From Notospermus geniculatus (Eukaryota; Nemertea; Pilidiophora; Heteronemertea; Lineidae), in the NCBI GenBank assembly GCA_002633025.1, contig NMRB01000038.1, forward strand, positions 568,629 to 632,628: a DNA stretch of 64,000 nt, read 5' to 3'. The notes under the pieces are model-generated. The model saw only the letters and a program-made list of their open reading frames with translations, was not told where the DNA came from and ran no database searches. A program made the translations under genes and the position numbers. This document shows positions 54,974 through 64,000 of the stretch, piece by piece (positions within the stretch are counted from its first letter, which is position 1; each line of letters opens with the position of its first letter).

Positions 54974-56460
54974 GAGGGAAAAATATGTGAACTATCGAAT
55001 TTTGCAAAATATCAAATTCATAAAAACTGGCTTATTATGGGAGAACAACGAGTGTAAAACTAGGCCCACACCGACGAATATTGCTCAGACGTATATGGCA
55101 CAGCCTTATTCGGAATGGCAGATCATGAATGGCAGTCTGCGCCTGACGGGCACAGCCATATTCACACATACCCGTATTTGGTACAAAGGTAGGATCCAGT
55201 CTCCGTAAGCCAAACAGAGGACTACGTTTTCCTCAAGTCCTAGCCATACCAAATTTTATACGGAAACTTGTCCCGGGTGTATTGAGCACCAGCCACACTG
55301 TACATGTAGCTACTCCTCCTCACATAAAAAAACACAGCATGGCTAGCTCTATGCCATCAATCACTTGTCAGACCCGTCATAATGACAGGACTGATGACGT
55401 CAGTTGTCACAGCCAATGAAATCGATCCACTAGAGGGGGACACTCTCTGCAGTAAAATACGAAGACACACGTTGGCTGTACGGGCACAGCAACGCACAGA
55501 GACAAAATTTCTATCAAACAGAGGACTTGGAGAACAACTAGTCAGGGCAGTATATGGAGGAACTGTGACGAAAATGGGATGATATCAAAGAGAGGACTTC
55601 AATATAGGACCTCACTTTACAAAAAGTCATTTGTTTGTTGGTGTGCTTTCCTTATGATGTAGCCAACTCTGATTCCTGCATTTACGCACGCACGGCTACC
55701 GATAACATCTGACGATACCTTCTCTCTTGCCACATGAAGAGGGCAACGCAACCCATACGAATGGGGAACATCCACGCTGAATAGCTCCTCATCAGGAGAT
55801 GTACAAGATCCAATGAATGTCGCAACTTTATGAAACAAACATGTAGCCTATTTGTGCACAGGATCATCCTCCCACAGCAGGGGTTTTTATCTCGTTCCTC
55901 TTCATCCGTTCACGGAGTGTATGAAGAGCAACGAGACCAAAGCCCTGCTGTGGGAGGATGGGACAGGCTACAAAATCATCGATACACAGGTTGCAAAGTT
56001 ATTGACACACTGCTTGCAGAATCACGTGAACGTTCAGTATTGAAAGAGCCTGGTTTTGGAGAGCAAGGAGTGTTATCATGCTCGCTGCGGATCCGTAGCA
56101 AATTTTCAAAAGATCAGTCTAAAAAGAAAACTTGGTAATTTTCTTTCGCTCACCATCATGTCACCTTTACCCGTCTTATTCGCGGTGATTTTCGAGCTTC
56201 ATTTCGATAGTGGAAAGATAAACTCAAGCTCCAGGGGTTCCGCCATTCATTGTGGTGTGGTTTGTTTGATTGAGACCACGTGTGATGGTTTCTTCCTTTC
56301 TTTGGAAACCGCAGATGATGTCTGTCAATTTCAAGAAGGAGTAAGACCCTGTATTGCACCAGCAACAATAGGAGGAACTCAACATTGGTTAAGAAAGGTG
56401 GTAACGTTACTGTGAATTTTCAATCCTTTTTAAAAAAATCCTTATTGTTCATGATTTCTA
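54974..56460. other. No gene securely recognised; contains a hairpin
   Basis: 55864-55960 forms an imperfect stem of about 40 bp: TCATCCTCCCACAGCAGGG against CCCTGCTGTGGGAGGATGGG, then ATCTCGTT/AACGAGA and CTCTTCAT/ATGAAGAG. No domain was seen in the open frames at 55382 and 56056. Confidence 0.5.
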
Positions 56461-56466
56461 ACTTAA

Positions 56467-56758
56467 AGGTGCTCTAGTTCGAATTGTAAACATTATGGTG
56501 TGCCACCTATTGTCAACTTCGGGTACTAACGAATCGGATAAAATCGAATTAAATCTCGCCTTTCACAACTTTGTTTTTGAGTGTAAAATCATAAATATAT
56601 GTATTTCAGTTACAAGAACATTTGTCAAGATAGATATAAAATAGATAACATCAATGTTTTGGTATACACGGTGCTGCCACCTGCCCGCAGGAAAATAACT
56701 ATTGTAATCAACCATGTAATAAACAAATCGTATGTTTACAATTAGAACTAGAGCACCT
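56467..56758. mobile_element. TTAA-flanked MITE, AGGTGCTCTAGTTCGAATTG ends
   Basis: AGGTGCTCTAGTTCGAATTG, then TAAACAT, is mirrored by ATGTTTACAATTAGAACTAG, then AGCACCT. TTAA is at 56463-56466 and 56759-56762. 292 bp. Confidence 0.85.
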
Positions 56759-56762
56759 TTAA

Positions 56763-57851
56763 AGATTTTTTTTCACTTCATTATTTTACTTGGAATAAAC
56801 TCGTCACGACTCGATCACGGAATCTTGGCTTGTTCCTGTTGTATATCATTGAAAAATATGGAAAATCTTAATGGTTTTGATCAAGCCAAGTTAGTGTCTG
56901 TTGTTCGATTAGTTCCGATCGCAATATTCCAGCGGGCGCCTACAATGACGTCATCATACAGTTTAAACGAGAGAGATTTTTTTCGGAAGATGGCCAGGAT
57001 GGACAAAAAAGCCTATGCAGTAATTCTGCGAAAAGAACATTCTTACCGCTTAACCCTCTTGGGACGGATCTCGCCGTTTGGCGAGTTAGGCCTGTATCAC
57101 ACACCCTTGCACATTCAAACGGACATAGAATCGTAACCAGTGGACCGATCGACGTCGTGTTTGCATATTTTTTAATGCGAGNNNNNNNNNNNNNNNNNNN
57201 NNNNNNNNNNNNNNNNNNNNGCGGTTTTGCTCTGTTTGAAGAAACCTCGGTGAAATTGCATTTTAACCTTTGTCCCGGGCTCAAGATTGACAGACTCCAA
57301 AGTGCAAATCTGACATGTTGTGACAAAATGGCCATATCTCCGGAACGGAAGCGGCTACGACGACGCGACTGGCGCCAAAAGAAAGAGGAGAAAAAAGTAG
57401 CTTGCATTTTGGCCTAGCGACAGACGCGTAGGAGCAGCGGTTATCGAGATATAGACGTTTAAAGATTGGAAACCTGACGAACACGTAGGCCAAATGCGAC
57501 TATTTCGTCACAACTCGCATCTTCGGCTCTCTCCTGTTTCTCTCACAGACATTTTAGAAGAAGCAAACCTGCATGAGGTTGTGGTCCATTTAGTTGCCTC
57601 CAGAATGAGTGTCTTGTGGCCAGTTTTGGTCGCAGTTTTAGGGAGCTAGGCGCGTTTTTGTAGAGACATCAGAGATTCATGTTACGAAATGTACACTTTT
57701 CAACTTCGTCCAGTCCCGAAAGGGTTAAAGCCCAACAGTATGCATTAGGTGACTCTTTCTCCCTCCCCACCTTGGTGAGACTGGTCCGCTGTCCTACCTG
57801 TACATAGCCAGTGATAACACTGAGGCTTGGCTGATACCAGTCGACACAACA
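56763..57851. other. Upstream region of the 351-aa gene; assembly gap
   Basis: 57182-57220 is 39 Ns. No exon is supported before 57852. The 57240-57420 frames are basic and low complexity. Confidence 0.5.
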
Positions 57852-59999
57852 ATGGCCGCCCAAGCTTCATCACTTGGGAGAAGTTTGACGTGGTGTTATA
57901 GCGTGACTAACCCTTCATCAGGTAAGGTACACTTGCTTCAACTCATTCTTATGTGTGGGAGAAGACACACATTACCTAACTGGTAACGTAGATCATTCAG
58001 ATAGGTAGATTTGAACAGTCTTGTCGCGCATGCAAACACCAGGTTGACCAAAGGTCAAAGGTTACGTCGGCCGGCGCGAGATTCAAAACCTAATGCATAG
58101 TGTTGGGCTTTAAGGTGTGCCATCTGAAAGTGCCGGATTCTAAGCCTGCCACACACGACGACACAACAGGCGATTTTCATTGCCTTGCGACGAGTGGATA
58201 CACTTTTCCTGTGTTACATCTGCTGCCAGTGTTTCTTGTGTCCCTTTATGGTTTTTGAAACACAGGCAGAGATACATCGACAGGTTGGATTCGAAGCAGG
58301 TGTAATGAATGAGAATGCCTCCCGTATGAGAGTGCCTGCTTTATTGTGCGGCGGACACTCAAAAAGAGAGAGACATGACCTGTTTATGAGTGCCTCCACC
58401 CATTGTCACGTGTGATTTTGATCAATCAGTCTTTTGTTGGGGGGGGGGGGCATTGGCAAAGAGCAGTGAAAATTATTACACCGGGACAGAAGAGATGACC
58501 ATTGGCGGTGTGCAGGGTCGGATCCAGGGTTGACAGAAAGGGGGCGTAGCTCGACGAAGGTGGTGAGCACTGCAAGCGCAATCTTGGGGGTCCTCCCCAG
58601 AGAAATTTGACAATTTAAGTGCTTTAGATGCATTTTTCTGGCATCTGAGAGCATAATACTGGAATTTTAATGCGATTAAATTTTCATTGCTAAAAAAATC
58701 ATTGCTCTGCCAAAAACAGTGGGCATACGCCCCCCCCCCACGCCCCTGGATCCGACCCTGGTGTGGCCTGGTGTGTCCTCGAGTGCGTAGGCTTTCCTCA
58801 ACCAGCCGTCTAAATCAACATTTCTGAACCAACCTTTCGATTCCTTTTAAATTTTCGCGGAATTTGACGGAATACGTGTACTTTGTCAGCCGGGCTTTTT
58901 CAACGAGAGAAATACTGTTGAAATCAAAGGTGATTTTCCTAAAATATGCTGCAAATGGCATTATCACGGAAAATCAAAAGCATTTCTTGGATTCGCCTTT
59001 AAACCCATTATAGGAATGAACCCACTAAACGTCTACGTGTATACAAGGAAAGATGATCGTTATGAATTAGTTTATAATTATCAAGTTTTGGATCTTGCGT
59101 CCATCGCTGGTGATTATGGAAATGGCGTGGTTGGAATCTTCTCCGTACCGACTCGACATCTACATGAAGAAATACGTTGCATTGCCTTTGACCTTACGGG
59201 ACACAATCGCCGAAAACTTCCTTTACCTTACGATAAGTTCAAAAGAACCCGAGCTCCAAACGGGTCTTTGTTCAGGAGACTGAAGATAATTGTTGACAAC
59301 GATATTGCATTATTAGAAATTATATACGTTCGTGGTCACGTACACCGCGAGAGTTCAGCGAGATTGAGGACTGAATCTCGGTACAACGTCTACAGAATTA
59401 GAGACATGGGTTTTATTTTAACACTAGAGCAAGTCAGGGTTCTACCCGGTGTAAAATATAGCTTTCTTGAAGAAGACGACTGGTCGACTGGCGCAAGTGC
59501 CCGAATTATTCCGTTGTTGATGCACAGTCATTACTTTGATGAAAATGGCGATATATTCATGTTTAATTTTGAACCATCGGGTGTCTTCAGCATTGTTATA
59601 TTTGAAAAGGAAAGCATGTATAAGAACTTTACAAACGTGTTACGTACAAAACAGGGGTTCACACGAAGTGAGAAGGCATATCTCCTTCGGAACCAGTTTG
59701 TTGCGTTCGAGACACTTTCGTGCCTCGATTGCCATGTATCGCACGGCGATCATGAAGTTAACATTGTACCGGTATTACATGTATATACCCTTTACATCAT
59801 GAAGCGTTGCCCAGCCATTTACAGCCTGCAGGAGATGAAAAAGAGACCAGTTTTGCGATTACGGTTAGTTCTCATAGTTCCTACTGTGAAGGACAGTTAC
59901 CGAATTTTGAGCGATGGACAACATCGTATAATCGCCTGGCCGAAATCAGCCCGGAGCCAAGACACGAAGAGGGGGTTGGTTGCAAAGATTTATTTTTGA
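57852..59999 (+). CDS. Two-exon gene for an unrecognised 351-aa protein
   Basis: Exon 1 is 57852-57921, with ATG in a good ACAACAATGGCC context, encoding MAAQASSLGRSLTWCYSVTN and ending TCATCAG|GTAAGG. Exon 2 is 59014-59999, after CCCATTATAG. The phase-1 junction makes a Gly and enters a 327-codon frame whose own first codon is also ATG (59016). This is by far the longest open frame in the window, with a TGA stop and AATAAA at 60122-60127. The sequence looks like alternating beta strands (NVYVYTRKDDRYELVYNYQV, DIALLEIIYVRGHVHRES) with a basic tail. There is no signal peptide, transmembrane segment or known catalytic motif. I cannot assign a family. The intron contains a foldback MITE. Lack of stops over 1 kb suggests selection or very recent arrival. 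Confidence 0.65.
58513..58760. mobile_element. 248-bp MITE with CAGGGTCGGATCCAGG ends
   Basis: Inverted CAGGGTCGGATCCAGG and CCTGGATCCGACCCTG, with GTGTG on both sides (5 bp). A poly-C tract sits near the right end. It lies inside the intron of the 351-aa gene. Confidence 0.85.
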
Positions 60000-60121
60000 G
60001 CAGGTAGCCCGCTAAATCAGTTGTCGAAAACCGAACCGTGTGTACGAAATGAGCATTCGTAAAGAACTCGGGGAAATATTTAATTTGAAATTTCGATCAC
60101 AGCCTCAATCAACATCTATAT

Positions 60122-60127
60122 AATAAA
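60122..60127 (+). terminator. PolyA signal AATAAA of the 351-aa gene
   Basis: A canonical hexamer 123 bases after the stop codon. Confidence 0.5.
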
Positions 60128-60296
60128 AGAGTAGGCCGGTTTTTTGAGGCGGGTAAACGCGAAAACTACCGCCCGAAGGTCGCGACACTTGGTACCAACG
60201 GGAAGCTTGCGTTTCGGACTAGGTTTCTGGCGCCTTAGATGTTGAAAAAGTTATGCGAAAGTGGTACTTTTAAGCGTTTTTTGTTCGTTGCCGTGG

Positions 60297-60430
60297 TTTC
60301 CCTTCCGTGCCTATGACGTCATAACATGGTGACGTCAGCAAACAGTGACGTAACCTTACGTACCTCACGGTGATTGGCGCGCAGACATCATTCCACGGTG
60401 ACGTCAGCAAAAAATGACGTACGTACCACA
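60297..60430. promoter_or_regulatory. Cluster of CRE (TGACGTCA) sites
   Basis: Perfect TGACGTCA at 60314-60321, 60330-60337 and 60399-60406, plus TGACGTAA at 60346 and TGACGTAC near 60415, with an ATTGG (inverted CCAAT) at about 60373. The composition is promoter-like, but no gene start is evident on either side. Confidence 0.5.
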
Positions 60431-62011
60431 CCGCTGGTTGACACGCACGTCAATTTCACTTTGAACGACGGGTAACGATCAGATAACTAGCCGACTTCGA
60501 TTGGTGTAGGGCAGAGTGCGGGTCCCGAAGAAAGACGGTTCCAGGATGACACAAATATCTCGGGAACCGACCAACATGTCGACAAACCGGCTACCATGTA
60601 GATTCGCAGCAATATACATGTAATAGACAAACTTAGGTTTGAATGTTAGATTCGATGCGCTTCTTCTGGAATTGTGCCGTAAAGTAGCAAAACTTTCACC
60701 AAACTTCAACTTTTGGAAAATTGTTACCCAAAATGCACCGGAAGACGATCAGATCAACGGCCGCCAAGTTCGATCGGTCAATATATCGACAAACCGTAGC
60801 AGTAAAGAGTGTCCCCCTGTAAAAAGTGTCCACTTCTATTGTTGAATGACGGAATAAGCGGCATGGGTATAGAAACCAATCGCCGGAGATTAGAATGTAA
60901 CAATAGGATCTTTTGTTCCCAGGACAGTTTTTCCTGGGGACATTCTTTCCCTTCACACCTGTCACCGGCATGACCGATGTAACGTTTTTCAGCGAGGCCC
61001 GTGTGCCAGTGTGACATTACAATAGATTGACGGAATAAGTGGCGACTTGACAATGGGTGACACACAGTCTGTGTGTTCCGAACATGGGTGCACACAGAGA
61101 GATGGCCACACTGAAAAACGTTACACCACAGTGATCCCGTAAACGTTATGACGCTAATCCATGAACTGTAATCGAGATTCGGAGTTAGCCGTCAGATGGC
61201 GCGGCTTAGAGGAGTCTAGTGTGAACACAGCATGAACAGAACCATGAATTTGTTTCAAGACCGTCTCTGGTGGTGTTCGCTAGGCCACGGTTGATCCCGA
61301 TCACCACGATTTGGAAGCACGGCGGATTAGATGCGATGTCGCGCTTTGTTACGATTTAATACGATCTGATGCGATGATCACGATTAACAAATTAATCGTG
61401 TTGATCGTAGAAAATTTTTAAACCGGCCAAAACTTACCTACGATCAACGCGATTGCCACGACTGACCTCTGGATCTAATAAGACCTGATAGGATCACCAC
61501 GATTACTCCACGATTAAGACCACGATTTCAGTCGTGGCGTGATTCGTGACAGTGTGAACATACACATGAACAAAATTCCACGATCAGCTACGAATGGCAA
61601 ATCGTGACGTTCGTGACGGACGCTAGTGGGTATCCGTAGGAAGGGCCACGACCGCGTGGAACAAATCAGTCGCCGATATAGTGCGAAATGACTGCAGTTG
61701 CGTCTCAATTACGACGATCGCGATCAGTCGCCGATTATAAAAAAGATCACGAATCGCAAGAGTTGAACCTGTTCAACTTCTGTGTCATCCCGATGGGTGT
61801 ACTCCATCAGTCGACCTGACTCGAGTTACGATTCCCTGCTTGCAGATGCCGCCTCTTCCACGATGAGCGCACACAATTTCAAACTCGCTAGCCCAGTGTT
61901 ACGGCGTTCCGCGGTTTCCGTTTGCTCCACTTGTAATAAAATGTACGACGACTGGCTTCATATGCCCTCATCACTTCTGCTCGGAATGAGGACAATGAAT
62001 AAAAACTGATC
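60431..62011. other. Repeat-derived non-coding region
   Basis: 60845-61100 repeats the GACGGAATAAG cassette related to 4045 and 4690. 61320-61760 is full of degenerate CGATCACGATT words on both strands, probably an old inverted-repeat element. No gene supported. Confidence 0.45.
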
Positions 62012-62013
62012 TA

Positions 62014-62101
62014 CAGGGTGGGCCAGAGAAAGTGTCCCTCGAACAATACGGAAACAATGGAAATGCTATTGTTCGAAGGACACTTTCTCTGGCCCACCCT
62101 G
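62014..62101. mobile_element. 88-bp perfect-ended mariner-type MITE
   Basis: CAGGGTGGGCCAGAGAAAGT, then GTCC, pairs with its complement over about 38 bp per arm. TA flanks at 62012-62013 and 62102-62103. Confidence 0.95.
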
Positions 62102-62103
62102 TA

Positions 62104-63340
62104 GAACTAGTTTTCCACCCTAATAAAATCATAATCGGACTGTCAAGTTTAGAAGTGAACCAAAACACAAAACACACCATGATTTTACATTTGTTCATTA
62201 TTTTGTGTTGCACTTTTTGTGGCGGATTACACGTATGGATGTGCTTCGGTTAGGTCGTTCCTGCGGGAATAGTTTCTATTTTAGAAGCAACCAAATCGAT
62301 GGACCAATCAGCTTCGTCGAATTTGATCACATGATTTTGTGAGTGTAAACATTATCATGCGCAACAAGGAGGCAGCCTCTTAAATGACGTCATTCCTACA
62401 CGAAAAGAAGTACGGGGCACTAACGTTTGAAGGCAGTGTCAGTAAACATTCGGAACACCTCGGGTCTTTCCGTCATACTTCGGGAAAGCCCCTCGGATGT
62501 CATACAGTCATGCGTGGAATGATTCTGTACGTGATCGCGTCCCAAATTGTTAGGCTGCCGCATCACTCACAACAAGTCACCACCTCCCCGACCAAAATAT
62601 AACACCAGCAAACCCTGGCTGTCCGAAGGCGTATATACATGTACGCTCAAATATCTATAAATTGACATATATTTGATACGCTGTATGCAACCTTGTTCTA
62701 TTCACGGCAAAAACTGTCGGACATTAAAATAACTGGCTGACATAATCTTTAAAGGCCTCTTCCAAGCGGTCGGGTGACAAACGCGGAAGGCGGAACGCCG
62801 GATTACGGACGGCGGATGGCGGAACTCTGAAGGCGGAATATGTGGTTGTGTATGGGCAGTTATATCCGCAAAAAGTAGATCTTGGCGAAACAGAGACGTA
62901 GGTTACAAAATCAGAGACGTGCTTTTAGAAAACAGATAAAAAAACCCTGGATGACTGGATTTACTGGATTGCGACTCCGTGCCCACCGCCGCCTGAATAT
63001 ACTGTAAAATCACTTATTTTTACCTTGTACTTTTATCAGCGTTTCTGACAAAGTGCATATTTCAACAGGGCATACTTAGCGATTAGGAAGATCAACAGAA
63101 ACATAACTTTTCTTTACTCAAGTTATGAAGTTCTATAAACACTTCCTCGTAAAAAGACTGCATTAAAGTTAGACTTCCGCATCTGGACCACCATGACCTC
63201 GTGTTGTTACACTGTCATTGATTGCTGTGAGTACGCCACTTAAAGGGGCAAGGTTACATGGCTATTAGTAGTAACTTGCCTATCAAGTTGCAGTGATTCA
63301 TCTCGCTGATGACACGACGCCTTGGGACACTTCCACGAAA
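62104..63340. other. No gene recognised
   Basis: 62445-62490 repeats the ACATTCGGAACACCTCGGG cassette of 43815. 62785-62850 has GCGGA-rich short repeats (GGCGGAACGCCGG, GACGGCGGATGGCGG). Confidence 0.45.
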
Positions 63341-63344
63341 GAAC

Positions 63345-64000
63345 ATGCAGTAGGACCTTTGCTCTAAAGGGCTGAAAATTACCGCTATACCTCCTCCAGT
63401 ATTTGCAATGGGTATTGGTAAACAGAGAAATCAAGAAATGAAGAAATCGAGAACTCCCATGATCGATTAGTTTAACCATCACCTATGGAATGCCAAAGTG
63501 GAATTTATTCAAGACTGATTTTTCGTTCAAGATTGGAAAAAGTAGGCCTACAGTCCAAGAATTTAATTTCCAAGAACTGTACAATCCTCCAAGATTTATA
63601 AAATATCGTCCAATATCTGAAATATTTCATCCAATATTGTCACGTGCGTCTTGCCAAGATGCACGTGACCACAAAACTGATGACTTCATGAAGTGCATGA
63701 ATAACCCGGGTGCATTTCGTCATTTTCATGAATTTTTTTTGCATGGCAACTTTGACGTCTTGGACACTTCCAGTAAACAGCCTTGCAGGAGGGTCATTGC
63801 TCAAAAGGGCTCAAAATTAACGGTATACCTCCTCCGGGGTTCGGAATAGGGCGACAAGACCAATCCCTACAACTTTTCAAAAGGGACTCATAGTCAATTC
63901 GCAATCACTTAGGAGCTGCAGGCCTAATTCGAGGCACTTCCGGTATGCAACCATGCAGTGGGATTATTGCCAAAAGGGGCTGAAAATTAATGCTATACCT
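63345..64000 (-). repeat. Dispersed repeat, inverted relative to 13340-13660, tandemly reiterated
   Basis: Three imperfect copies of a block containing GGGCTGAAAATTACCGCTAT, then ACCTCCTCC, start near 63370, 63805 and 63970. The middle one carries the CACGTGCGTCTTGCCAAGAT segment shared with 13600. The array runs off the window edge. Confidence 0.8.

Overview
This is a eukaryotic, intron-bearing and transposon-saturated genomic window, not prokaryotic. Frequent 'taggcctaggcct' and 'atgtacatgta' strings, Harbinger, Tc1/mariner, hAT-like and LINE remains, tRNA-headed SINEs and dispersed AAGGTCA tandem arrays suggest a marine invertebrate deuterostome, most likely an echinoderm or hemichordate. 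That placement is an inference, because no single-copy marker gene is present. Two runs of N (30979-30982 and 57182-57220) show it is a draft assembly.

Layout. 1-8.4 kb holds a two-gene PIF/Harbinger unit: the 3' end of a HARBI1-type transposase (+) converging on a six-exon Myb/SANT partner gene (-, 8371 to 1540). Its introns carry SINEs, three nested TTA-flanked MITEs and a MULE-like ORF split by a MITE. 8.8-11.9 kb is a foldback element. 14.3-17.0 kb is a Helentron-like element built of tandem repeats rich in nuclear-receptor half-sites. 17.0-22.5 kb and 23.5-26.8 kb are tandem duplicates carrying a small Gln/Pro-rich gene; the first copy is split by a 2962-bp foldback that itself contains a 1.1-kb array of AAACCATGGTTT palindromes. 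27.2-32.6 kb is mostly foldback and MITE repeats plus a tRNA-like sequence. 32.6-35.3 kb is a host-type multi-exon gene (+) that I do not recognise.

37.2-42.5 kb is a nested assemblage: a mariner-type MITE hit by four elements, the last a 3.6-kb palindromic element which was itself hit three times. 44.4-47.4 kb is a foldback whose arms carry a GGGGATTTTTTCC minisatellite and inward-facing TATA boxes. 48.75 kb has a terminal coding exon. 51.3-53.4 kb is another AGGTCA repeat interrupted by an hAT-like and a mariner-like MITE. 57.85-60.13 kb is a two-exon gene for a 351-aa protein that I cannot name, with a polyA signal. The window ends in a repeat that is inverted relative to 13.3-13.7 kb.

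The strongest biological content is the transposon record: exact target-site duplications (TTA, TA, TTAA, ATA, 4, 5, 7, 8 and 9 bp), empty-site comparisons available inside the same window, and a newly apparent element family with ATGGCAAGCC termini. The gene functions that can be stated are the Harbinger transposase and its Myb/SANT partner. The two host-type genes (32.6-35.3 kb and 57.9-60.0 kb) are structurally well supported but functionally unknown.
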